A stretch of 64,000 nucleotides of DNA from Pyrenopolyporus hunteri (taxonomy: Eukaryota > Ascomycota > Sordariomycetes > Xylariales > Hypoxylaceae): positions 1-64,000 of the forward strand of contig CADCXC010000040.1 of the NCBI GenBank assembly GCA_902806595.1, written 5' to 3'. Shown piece after piece: positions 37,517 to 49,370 of the stretch. Both the position numbers and the translations under genes were made by a program. The notes below the pieces were generated by a model. It was not told the DNA's origin. It searched no databases and saw only the letters and a program-made list of their open reading frames with translations. Each line of letters opens with the position of its first letter. Position 1 is the stretch's first letter.

Positions 37517-38170
37517 CTACAATCTGAGAGTACCTACCCGGCGGTTCACAGTTGAGGTGACGTCTGAATTTGGTTGGCTCGACGTGGAATAGGGATGGAT
37601 GGCCGGTACGGCACTATTGTCTAATCCCCCTGCGAGACTCCTCCATAACCGTAAGCGAATAGCTAGATAGGCGGTGATCTCCTGCTCGAGAAATTGCTGA
37701 ATATCCGAACCCAGTTCAGGATCGGTACGAGGATCAGAGACTCGCTGGCAAGACTGCCTGTGCCCCCAATCCGTGTTAGGAGGACAGGTCGTGTTAGTTC
37801 TTCGCTTTTCTCTAGATTCAGGTATACATGATGGCTTCTTCCGTTCGTCTATCCTTTTGCGTCCTCCTATCGAACAGGGACCTCCCACGTCTCCGGAGGA
37901 CAGAAGAAGTCCGTCGCGTATGTGGAGTTGTGGTGCAAAGGTTTTCTTCGTCGGGGGTAATCGATCTTCGTTAGGGATAGAAATAGGAGAGGAGCTTGAA
38001 GCGTCGTTTACTTCTGGTACCGTGCTGTCTTCGTCATCGGGGCCCTGTTGCCCTGTTGGTCTTGCTGCTTCTCCCCTTTGGAAGATGGTTTATGGAATTC
38101 CCATTTCGACGCGGACAGACGTTCCAACCTCGAGCGTACGCGGCGAAAAACTGCACGAATTGCACGGGTA
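37517..38170 (-). pseudogene. Possible degenerate minus-strand gene
   Basis: Reading the minus strand from 38170, one frame runs YPCNSCSFSPRTLEVG, VRVEMGIP, then a TAA, then TIFQRGEAARPTGQQGPDDE, a Ser/Pro-rich linker (NDASSSSPISIPNEDRLPP), and QQFLEQEITAYLAIRLRLWR near the end at 37517. The composition (CxxC start, disordered acidic linker, final amphipathic helix) is that of a fungal regulatory-type protein rather than chance. The TAA sits where a CAA Gln codon could have been. No ATG start is visible. The overlapping plus-strand frame 37773-38207 is Ser-rich and less convincing. Status uncertain. Confidence 0.3.
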
Positions 38171-39007
38171 TTACTTCGTAAGCTGTAGAAAGATTGCTCC
38201 GTCGTAGCGTAAAGCTACGCGAACTTAACGTACTCCGAGTTTAAGGCGAGGCTCCCGTTATTAGGAAGCGACTTGACGGACACGTACCTTTAGAAGAAGA
38301 GAGATGCGATTTCACAGATTACCGAATTCTCGGGAAATCATCAGATATAAAGAAGAGTCACGAGATCTGCCGTGTATATTCAAACTAAATCGCCCAACAG
38401 CCCCAGCCAAAGAACGCTCAATCAACATATAAAAGAATAAACCCTGGCTAGGAGGCCTTCCGGACTAGGTTGAAAGGTGTGAAAGTTCTTCTAGAGATGG
38501 TTTCAGACGATGGCGTAGTCTACGTCTGTGTACCTAGGTAAGTAGGTACCTAGGTTCTGTAGCTATTAAGCATAAAACCCCTATCCTCCCTTAAGTTCAC
38601 CGCGGCCACGGGATTTCAGAATAAGTATTATTATTCTGTTCTGTCGTGCGGTCTGGTTCTCACGCTTCAGCCCGAAGCGTAACCTAAATACTCGAAAAGT
38701 TCCTAATCTATCTAACCATTGCGACTCTAACCAAGACGCGCCCGTTGCGGCATATGGAAGCTTAGCAGCGGAACAGTTAGATCCAAACCTAACTCGACAA
38801 TCCAAGGATCTCGGAGGGTGGCGGCAAGAATTGTGCTATCAATGCGATGTTCGTGGAGATATGGACTTTATTATATTCTTATGTGGTACTTTTATTTTCC
38901 ACGCGCCCGTTCCCTTTCTGTCGGACGCGCAATAGCACCTGCATACTTCGATCTCTTCGCCGGCTCATGTTCCGTCGTAGACCGCTAGTAGGACCTATCT
39001 TTCACTT
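38171..39007. other. Intergenic, nothing clear
   Basis: About 0.8 kb. One CCTAGGTAAGTAGGTACCTA cluster at 38532-38551. No gene supported on either strand. Confidence 0.4.
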
Positions 39008-39328
39008 TCAGTTCTTGCTCCCGCGTCCGCCCTGTCCCCTCTCGGGGCCCTGTGCTAGACCTTGGCTTTGGCCGCCGCTAGCATCAAGTCCTTTCAGGCC
39101 AGCACCGTGTTCGTGCTCGGGCAGCTCTGCCGTCTTGTCCGCTCGCGCGACATGAGAGTCCTTTGGTGACCCTGGTTAGCCACGGCTTATTCGGGATATG
39201 TGAAAGGTGGTTGCGCCCAAGCTAGAACTTACGATAGGTTCATCCCCAGCGCCGTGAATGATGTTGTGGTCAGTTTCAGGCGAGAGGTCCTGAGCGTTGT
39301 GGGCTCGTCCGCTTCCGTCTCGGGGCAT
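39008..39328 (-). CDS. Small conserved-style protein, 82 aa, one intron
   Basis: Two exons on the minus strand (39328-39233 and 39160-39008) with a 72-bp intron: donor GTAAGT, branch point ggCTAACca, acceptor AAAG|GAC, phase 0. Exon 1 begins MPRDGSGRAHNAQDL and includes HNIIHGAGDEPI. Exon 2 begins DSHVARADKTAELPEHEHGA and ends in a Gly/Gln-rich tail (ERGQGGRGSKN). The protein is very hydrophilic, with no Cys, membrane segment or signal peptide, and is probably disordered. The MPRDGSG start, HGAG and (A/G)ELPEHE pieces resemble small uncharacterised proteins I recall from many Pezizomycotina, so I treat it as real although it is too short for simple ORF calling. Function unknown; stress-related hydrophilin-like behaviour is possible but unproven. 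Confidence 0.75.
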
Positions 39329-40406
39329 TTTGACTAGGGGCGATGCACTGGGTTGTATTTAGAATTCTTGCTGATTTTGCGCCGTGATGGTGTTCGATGT
39401 TCGGTGTTCGATGTTCGATGTTTCCTTTCTCTTTTATCCCTTGGTGTTTCTTCGGTCCGTCCTTTCGTTTCCGTTCTACTCGATCGTATGATTTGAAACA
39501 GAATAAAACAAATCTTGCACGAAAATAACTTTGGGTATTCGGATTAAATAATGTGAAGTAAATGGAAGATATGTCTCTGACGTCACAAACCCGAGATATG
39601 AGGGGCGGCCCTGAAAAGCTCGGGGAGCCATCCTGAGGTCAGGACTACGTCATAGCAGAGACGCCCGTACATGATACACGTATGTGCTATATACTTATGT
39701 GCTATATACTTATGTACTATATACTCGAGTACTGTACACTTATGTACTGTATACTTATGTACTACATACTTATGTACTATATACGTATTTGTAGATTAGA
39801 TCCCGGTCATGATGATGATGTTCCTGGAGATTCCCAGAAATTCCTAGTAGGAGCGAGTACGGCGGCCCTCGCATTATATCTACCTACCTAGGTACCTACC
39901 TATATATTGATCGATGGAATGTACCTACCCGTGTAATGACGGTAACTTAACTAATCGACCGCAACTAAAACGATTAAAAATACCGTTATTGTAAGTGGCA
40001 CTCACTTCGTAAAACCCGTGCCTCTTGGAAACACTACGCGTCGGCTGCAGTGTTTTCCAAACATAGGTACCTAAATAGATAGTTACCTCTCTAATGCTTG
40101 ATGGGTTCGGGACCTATTTACTCCTTACAAGTAAGTGTCCACTAAAGTTCTTAAAGCTGGGTTGATATTTCTAATAATCCGTACAGTCGAGGCGCATTTA
40201 TAATCACTCCTCGTTTCCCTTTTCCCCTTTTCCCCTTATTTTCCTTGATTGCCTCCCTACCACCACCCGGGTGCCTAGGTACGTAACGTATAATACCTGA
40301 AGTAGGAACGTTCGCGGGATAAGAAATACGTTACACCTAACCCCAACGATAGATGGCCGGGGCGAGGAACAAGAGTTCGTTTCCCCAAAGAAGGGCCTCT
40401 ATGGTG
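39329..40406. other. Intergenic, 5' flank of the small gene to AT block 2
   Basis: Contains a (GTTCGAT)n run at 39391-39423 in the leader or promoter of the 82-aa gene, a 15-bp tandem array (separate entry), palindromic TACCTAGGTA clusters (39880-39902, 40063-40075, 40270-40282), and a C/T tract at 40213-40245. No gene supported. Confidence 0.5.
39679..39785 (+). repeat. 15-bp tandem repeat, acttatgtactatat
   Basis: About seven copies in register, differing at a few positions (gctatat, actgtac, actacat). The 69-codon frame across it is only the repeat read in frame, giving a CYILMCYILMYYI-like peptide. Confidence 0.85.
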
Positions 40407-40474
40407 GGCCATTCCCCCCAAACCGCCAACCCGCCAAAACAACTGAAAATTGATGACATAAGCCGTAAAAGAAT
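40407..40474 (+). repeat. Left terminal inverted repeat of AT block 2
   Basis: Reads ggccattccccccaaaccgc then caacccgccaaaac and gatgacataagcc. Its reverse complement matches the right end of the block (ggcttatgtcatc, aacgggttagcggttt, aaatggcc). Almost free of RIP mutation, unlike the DNA just inside. Confidence 0.65.
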
Positions 40475-41029
40475 TCTTAAATAATAAAAATCTATAATTA
40501 ATTAAATAAAATAGGTAGAAATATACGGTTTAAAGATTTAAATATTTCGAAAATTAATTAATTTGATTATTATTTTTAATTATTTTAATTATTTTTTTAA
40601 CCTTTTAGTTTTAAAGATATTAGTTATTAGTAGGTGATAAATTATATGCGTGACTACCTACTTAAGTACTTATTTCTTACCCGCATACCCATTCGATAAA
40701 TACGTAAACATTCCTTTAAAAAATATTATAATCTTAAAATTATTAATATATAACATATCCTACCTTTAAAATAGTATAATTATACGATTATAAACTTTAA
40801 ATATATGGGAATACCCTTATTATCATAACGATACGTATAAAAAAGTTTCTTTAAAAACCCGTTAATCGCATATTATGTCATTTTTTCTCGCATTATATCA
40901 TTTTTATAAAGCTAAACATACGATTATATCATTTTTTTTCTAATCGTTTATACGCATATATATAGCTTATGTCATCTTTTTTTCAACGTTTTAACGGGTT
41001 AACGGTTTTATAATAAATGGTTAATCGTT
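40407..41029. mobile_element. Short TIR-bounded element (MITE-like), partly RIP-mutated
   Basis: Bounded on the left by the 40407-40474 TIR and on the right by 40871-41029, a RIP-mutated copy of the right end at 57782-57934 (shared order: ttatgtcatttttt, atatcattttt, acgattatatcatttttttt, cttatgtcatctttttttc, aacgttttaacgggttaacg). The right end has three or four sub-terminal copies of a (t)atgtcatctttttt motif. The 390-bp interior has no ORF. A short non-autonomous DNA element is the simplest reading. No target-site duplication was found. Confidence 0.45.
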
Positions 41030-41046
41030 CGAAACGACGTATAATA

Positions 41047-41105
41047 AGTTATTCCTTTAAAACCGTTAACTTGTTAAAATCATTAAAAATTAATAACATA
41101 AACCG
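41047..41105 (+). repeat. RIP-mutated second copy of the left TIR
   Basis: gttattcctttaaaaccgtt, aacttgttaaaatcatt and aataacataaaccgtaa match the 40407-40474 TIR position by position, with C-to-T and G-to-A changes. It lies about 20 bp beyond the right end of the short element. Confidence 0.6.
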
Positions 41106-43022
41106 TAATGGAATTTTTTTAAAAAAATAACATAATTAAATATTACTTTTAAAAAAATAATATAATATAATATAAACATTTAATCGATTTCGTTTTATAT
41201 TCGAATTTATATTAATTCGAATGTAAATTATTTAAATAAATAAATAAGTAAATATTTAAATATTTATTTATTTACTTTTACTTATTAATTCATTTAAATA
41301 TTTATTTATTTATTTTAAAATTTTTATTTTTATTTTTTATTATTTTAATAATATTTTTATCGTAAAATTAATACGTTATAACGTTTAAATAACTTCCTTC
41401 GTTTATTAAACTTTTTATCGATAAAAATAAATATATTTTTTTTAAACATTTTAACGTTTATTATTTTATTTATTTCGATTTAAATTTACTATTTAATTTT
41501 TAAACATTTAATAATAAAGGTGTTTTTTATAAAGTCGTATATTATATTTATTATATTATAACTAAAAACGTTTAAATAAATAATAAAAAAAAAAGCCACG
41601 CGTATAAATTTCATTCGTTAAATAATTAATCATTTTTATTAATATTTTATAATTTTAAAAACGCAACGATAAATATACCTAACGACGATATTTTACTTTA
41701 TAAAAAATATTATTTTTATATTTTAAACTAAAACAACGGTAAATTTATCCTTATTTTAACGTAATTAATATTAATTTAATAAATTATTACGTTATAACTT
41801 TAAATTTTTACTATTAAATGTTTTCGAAATAAATTTTAAAATTTTAAATGTTTTTTAACTTTTTAAACATTAATAAATCGTTTAATAATACTTTTAATAA
41901 TGTCGTTAAATTATCGTTTAACGAATCGAAATCGTTAAATTAATTAATTTAATAAAACTCTTTTTCGATCGTTTACTATTATAATAAATTTTATCGTATT
42001 ATAAATATATTATATAAATTATAAATCTACTATATAATATTAAGAAAAGCGAATAAATAATTTATTAAAAACTATATACGTAAATACGTAAAAACTTTAT
42101 ACCGAAAAAACAATCTTTTAAATAATTATTATAATATATTACTTTTTCGAATAAACCTTTATATATTTTTTAATATAAACTATTTAATTTTCTTCCTTAA
42201 AAAAAAACTTAACTTTTATAATCGCAATAAATATAAATTAAATATATATATATTAATAATATCGAATAAATCGAATAAAAATAACCTCGAAATAATTTTT
42301 CGATATTATAATTAACTTTATTTTTTTCTTTAAAAAATTCCACGGAAATATTTTTTCGCGCGTTTCGTATAATTACTTTTTATTAACACTATCATATTAT
42401 TTTTAAATTAAAAAAAAAAAACTTTTAAACTTCGTTTCGTTTAAAACGTACGAAAAAACGGCTATAAAATAACGATAACTTTTATAATAAAATCATTTCC
42501 TACGCCATAAAATATAAAATACGAATACGAAAAAAATATTAATAAACGTAATTACGATAAATTTAAAAAAAGTGATAATAAAACTTATTATTTTTACGAT
42601 AATATTTTATTAAATTCGTTTAATTTTAACTATTACGATAATATTTTCGAAGATATATATAATTAATATAACGATAATAACGATTTAAATCAACCGAAAA
42701 AACAACGCTTTTTTTTTATAAACTATATTAAAGTTAATATTATTTCGAAAAATAATAAAAAACGAAGGTTTTATTTTTTAATTAATATTAATAAACCCGT
42801 AATTAATTTTTTTTATACGTTAAATATTAAAAGTAATTAATATAAAATAATTAATGTTAATACACTTAAAAATTTAATTATACTTTTAAAAATTAATAAA
42901 ATAAATATAAAAGTTTTAATTAATGTTACGAAATAATATTATATATTATATATATATTAAAATTAAAAAAATTAATAATCGATTTTAATAAAAATTTATT
43001 AACTATTAATCTTTTTTCTTTT

Positions 43023-43680
43023 TTATTACGATTCGATGCGATAATTTAACTTTATTAAATAATCGATATTAAAATTTCGATTAATTTTACCGTCGAAATA
43101 TATATTTAAAACCGCGGTTTATTAAAAGCATAACGAAAAATACGAATTAAAAAATAAAAATTAAAGGAAATTAAAATTAAGTGGGGCGAGAATTAAAAAA
43201 GATAAAAATTAAAAAAAGTAAAAACGAAAAGAAATAAAAATTTAGAAACAAAAACGAAAAACGATATAAATTACGAAATAAGAACGAAAAAAAATAAAAA
43301 TAAAAAGAAATAAAAATAAAAAAAAATAAAAATAAAAGGGAATAAAAATAAAAAAAAATAAAAATAAAAAAAATATAAAAATAAAAATAAATAAAATAAA
43401 AATAAATAAAAATAAAATAAAAATAAAAGGATTTTTTTTTAATTATAATAAATTATTTTTTATTTATAATAAAAAATAATAAACTTATAAAAAAAAAATA
43501 TATTTAATACGGTGCGTAATATTAAAAATTAAAAATTAAATTTTATTAATGTTATAAAAAGAAAAAAAAAAAAAAATTAAACCGCGGTTTTATATATAAG
43601 TTTCGAAGGTATAACCGATCGAAACTTTAATGCCGGTTATTTAATAAAATTAAGTTAACCGTATCGAACCGTAACAACAT
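43023..43680. repeat. Inverted pair of the second dispersed repeat family around a purine-rich core
   Basis: 43023-43140 (+) carries gattcgatgcgataatttaa and the box aaaccgcggttt. 43505-43680 (-) carries the same box as aaaccgcggttttatatata and ends aaccgtatcgaaccgtaac. Between them 43140-43440 is almost pure A/G with aaaaataaaa units. The two arms differ mainly at C/T and G/A. A TIR-like arrangement or two opposed solo LTRs would both fit. Confidence 0.6.
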
Positions 43681-46600
43681 TAAAATAACTTTCGTAATTT
43701 TTAAAACTATAAAATTTAATATACTTACCTAAGTAAAACGGTAAAATCGTTTTAACTTTATTATCGACCGCTTAACATCGCTAAACGATCGTATAATATC
43801 GTAATAAAAATTATATATACGATATATATTTTCCGTAACAAATAAAATAAAACGAAAAGTAATTATTATAAAACGAATTATATAATACGAAAATAACTAT
43901 ATTAATATATAAATATTTAATTAATTAAACCTTCGACTTAAATATATATTAAATAAAAAAAAAAAATATATACCTTATTTACTTATAATATAATAATAAT
44001 TAAATTTATAAAATTTTTATAAAAATATAAAATTTTAAATATTCCTTATATATTTAATTATAATTATTTATTTATATATTTAATTATATATTATATTTAT
44101 TTTCATTTATTTTTATTTTTTTTTTCGTTTTTAATATATTAAATAAATATTTTTATAAACTTTATAACTATTAACGATATTATAATAAACCGCCCCGTAA
44201 AAATTTATTATAATTTAATTTAAGTTATTTCGCTTTTTTTTCGTATATTTTTAAAAAATCTTTTAAACTTTTATAAATATTAAAATATAATTATATTCGA
44301 TTACTTTAAAAATCTTCAAATAAATATTAAACTAACCATTCGTTATAAAAACGTTACGTTTTTAATAATAAAAAATTATCGAAATTATAATAATTAATTA
44401 ACTTTAAAAATTTATATGCTTTAATTAATAATAATAAATTATTCGATATTTTCATATCTTAATTTTAAATATTAATTTAATTATAACCCCTTTATAATAT
44501 TTCGATATAATTAAAAATCGTATAATTTTTACGTAATTAATATTTAATTTTATAATTATTTTATTATTTTATAAATTTTTTAATATTATATCGTATAATT
44601 TCTTTATATATAATATATAAAATAACTTAATTAACTATATTTTTTTTAATAAATTAATTCGAAAATTTTAAATTTTTAAAATATAATTATATAAAATTAA
44701 TATTAAATTAATAAATTAAATTTTTATATACGTACGATTCATTAATTTATTACACCTTCGCGTAATTATCGCTACCATTATTTAATTTTTTTATTTTTTT
44801 TATTCGCCTTTTAAATATAAAAATTCGAAATATAATAACTTTATTTTTATATACGTCGAATATTATTCGAATGTATTATTTCTATCGTAAATTCGATAAT
44901 TTTAATTAAATTAAATTAAATTCGAATTATAAAAAATAATTCGACTTCGTAATTTATTCGGGTATATTAAAGTCGAAATTTTAATTCGATTATAATAATA
45001 AAATATTATTTTAAAATGTTCGTTAATAAAAAAGTAAACCGGCATATTTTACACCATATAATACGCCGAAAAAATGCGTCGATTATAACGTATATTTCGA
45101 AATTAACGAATCGAAGTTTTTAATAACCATTTATAAATTACATATAATTCGACTCGAAAACGATAAACTTTTTTTTTTTTTTTACGTATAATTTAATTTC
45201 CCTTCGCTATCGTATTACTTTTAAATACCGCCGATAATATACTTTTTAAATTATTTACTTTAATATAATAAATCTTACGTTTTTATAAATAAACCTATAA
45301 ATATAATTTTTATCGTAATTATTTAACGCATTTAAATATCTTTAATATTTATCGAAAAAATTCTTTAATAAATTTATAAGTTTAATTCGATTCTTTTTAA
45401 TTAAAATCTTTTTATTTATATTATTTTCGAAATAAATTCGAATTAAAAAAACGTAAAATATATTAATTTTATATTAACATCGTAATCGAATTAATATTTC
45501 GTCGTTTTTTAAATACTTCGTAAAAAAATAATATTATATAAATAATAATAATATAAGGGTATATATTATATAATTATAATAATATAATTTTTATTATTCG
45601 ATTCGACGTTTAATAAATCGTAATTTTATTTTAATTTCGAGTCGTTTTATTTTAAAATAATAAATTATAATAATTATTTATAACTCGACTTCGAATAAAA
45701 CGCGGAATTTCGCTTTAATAACATTAATATATTATTTATTTTTATAAAAATATTAACCCTCGATAACTTATTAAAAAAATCGCTTTAATATTTAAAAACT
45801 AAATATTTTTCGAAGTTTATTAACGATTTACTTCTAAAAAAATTTATTATATAAATATTAATAAATAATTTCGATTTTATAAACTTTTATATTACCTCGT
45901 AGCTATAATATAACGAATTAAAATTATAACGTATCTAATTTTAAACTATTATATTAATTTATAATATAAAAGTTAAAAAAAAATAAAATATATAAAAACA
46001 TTAAAATAAAATAAATTTTTTAATTTTCGTTTTATTTCTTTATAATATTTACATTAATATTTATCATTAAAATATTTAAATAAAAAATATCTATTTATTT
46101 CGAAAATTCCTAGACTTAACTACCCGCTTATAAAAATAAATAAAAACCTTTTATAAAAATAACGTTTTTAAATAAATAAATTAAATGTAAAAATATATAT
46201 AATTAAATAAATATTTAATATTTTTATTAAAGTTTAAAATTATACGTTTATTTATTTCGTAAGTAAATATTTAACCGTTTACGATAAACGTTTATATATT
46301 TTAAAAATAATAAAAGTCTCCGTTTTTTTTTATATTCGAAATAATTAACATTTTCTTTTTTTTTTTTTAATATTTATACTAATTAAATAATATAAATAAA
46401 CGTTTATATGTAAAATTATTTTTTTTTTTTTTAACTTTTTTTATTTAACCTTCTTAATTAACTAAAAAATTTCAAAATTATTTAAAATTTTTTTACAACT
46501 TATTATAACCTTTTTATAATAAACGTAAAAACATAAAAAAAAATATTCGAACGCGCCTAATTAATTAAAAAACTTTTAAAAAATTATAAAAAAAAACTCC

Positions 46601-49169
46601 GTAATTACCTCGAATATTAAAAAGGTAAAATAAAAAAATTAATCTTTAATATAAATTTTTTTTACGCATTTACGCGTAAATAATAAACTTTAATCGACTT
46701 CGATATAATTAATATCGAAAAAATGACATAAATTTACATTAATTACGTAAATAAAATTAATGCGTTTACGAAATAATACGTCAATTTCTTATAAATTTAT
46801 AAAAAAAATTTCGAAGTTTATAATAAAAATTTTAAAGCTTAAACTTTTTTAAATAAACTTATCGATTAAATGAAATAAAAAAATATACTACGTAATTTTT
46901 AAGGAATTAAAACTCGGGCTTTTTATTCTTAAATTACTTTCCCTACTTTTATCGACTATTTTCGTACTATTATAAATATAACCTAAAAATTAAATAAACG
47001 AGAGGCGGAACATTTTTACCGATTATTATTTCGAATTAAAAAAAAATTCCTCGTATTTTTTTATTAATAAATTTAAGTAATAAACCCGCCGTTTTAATTA
47101 TTAATAATCGAAATAATATTAAAATTAAAAGCTTTTTAAAATTAAAATAAATACGATATTCGACTTATTTCCGAGTGGATAATAAATGACACCTTACTTA
47201 TAAAAAAGTAAAATTTCGAAGCGTATATAAACGTATATTTAATTAAAAAAGTCGGGGTTAAGTTCGTTTTAATTATAATTAATCGATTTATAATAATGGC
47301 GGGGATAACCGTAAATATAAACGTAATAATAAATAAGAGTAAATTTAAATTTTAATTATAAATCTCATATCGACGTAAATTACTTTCTTTATATTTTTAA
47401 ATTTTAAATAAATTAAATTAAATACCGTTTTAAATATATAATTTTATATAAATCAATTAATTAATTAATATTATTACGTTAACCTAAATAAACTTTTTTT
47501 TTAACTATATTTAAAATTAAATATTTAAGTAAATATTATTAACATTATTATAAATTTAATTACGATATTTTAAATTATAAAAACGTAAAAAATTTATAAG
47601 ATTATTATTAACATATAATATAAACATTTTTTATATAAATATATTTATAAAAATCCGAACATTAACGTTAAAACGTTTTTCTACCGGTTTTTAATTACCT
47701 TAAATTAATAACTTATTTATATAATTCGTAACTTATTAAAATAAAAACGATTAAAAATATAATTTAATTTTAAACATTTAATAACGAAATAAAAAACGAA
47801 AAAATAAAATTACCTAAATTATAAAAACCCGATTTTAAAGCGTTTAATATAATTAACGTAATTAATAAATAAAAAACATTATATTTAAAAGAAAATAAAT
47901 CGCTTATATTTAAAAGTAATATAAATTTGCTTTTTATTTCGAATATTATTTTTCCTTAAATAATTTTTAAAACTTACTCGATTAAAAAAAATTTTTTTCA
48001 CCTTTTTTATATTTTATTACGTAATTATAAATAAATATTTAAAAGATTAAAAATTTACGCTTTTAAAGGAATATTCTCGTGTCGAAAAATTAATATTTTT
48101 ATATAAAAAAATTTATTAAAAAAATAATAATAAATATTATAATTATTATAATAAACCATTTTTTAATATTATTATACGTTATATCGAACGAAAAAAATAA
48201 ATATTATAAAGCCGGAAAATGTAATTATAAAAAGTAAAATAAACGTAATAAATATAATATATATAATAAATATTATAAAACTATTAAAAAAACATCGTAT
48301 ATATAATAAACCTTAATTTAAAAAATCTTCGATAAATATTTTAACCCTTAATTAATTTTACCGATAATAAACCTATTACATAAAAATCGAATATAATTAT
48401 ATTTATACGAAGTAAAAATTTCCTTAATCGATAATAATAAAAACTTAAATTTAAATTAATCGAATTCGAATTTAATAACTTTCGTTTTAACGTTCGTAAT
48501 TTAAATTTAATAAATATAAAAACTTTAAATAAATATTAATAAACGAGATAAAAGTACGCTAAAATACGGACATTAAATTTTTTTTTTTTTAATTAATTTA
48601 ATAATTTAAAATATTTTAAATTATTTATTATTATTTATAAATTTTATTTCGTAAATAAATCGAACGAAAAAGTATATAAATTAATCGAAAAAGTTTCTAA
48701 ATATACGTATTAATTATATATATTTATTTAAATACTTATTAAATAAAATTAATTTATATATAATAACGATTTTATTTATTTAAATCTTTATAAATTTTTA
48801 TATTTTTTTTTTATAATAATTTTTCGCCGAATATATCATTAAAAAATATTAATATAACTTACGAAAAACCTTCGAAAAAGCTCGTTTTTATAAATTTATT
48901 TAATATATTCGAAAAATAAAAACCTTCGTTAACGTAATTAACATTAAATTTTATAAATTATTAACGGTTAATAATTTTTACGACCCTAAAATACTTTAAT
49001 AAAAAATAAAAATTATTACGTCGCGTAAAACGTATAAAATTTACGTAATAATTTACCGATGCGAAGTTAATAATTTAATATTAATAATATCGATAAAAAA
49101 AGTATTTATACCGTTACCTTTTATTATATCGATATCGTAAAAAATAATCGATTTTTTTTTTATAACGCT

Positions 49170-49370
49170 TTTATAAATAAAAATTTTTTCTTTTAAAATA
49201 CTTTCGCCGGTAAAGGACTATCCTTTTATAAGTTTTTTATTAATAAAAATACTTATTTTTTCTTTTACGGTATTTTTACTTATAAAAACATTCGTTTTTT
49301 CCTTCGTAGCGTTTTCGCTTATAAAAACGCGCTTTCTTTTTTCCGCGGCGTTTATTTCGCGGGTTTCGGT
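49170..49370. repeat. 39-bp tandem repeat
   Basis: Four to five copies of a unit like tt-cgcttataaaaac-(n)-ttttttcc-(n)-cgtagcg. The unit is 13 codons long and may once have encoded a repetitive peptide. Copies become more GC-rich to the right, ending in cgcggcgtttatttcgcggg. Confidence 0.6.
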
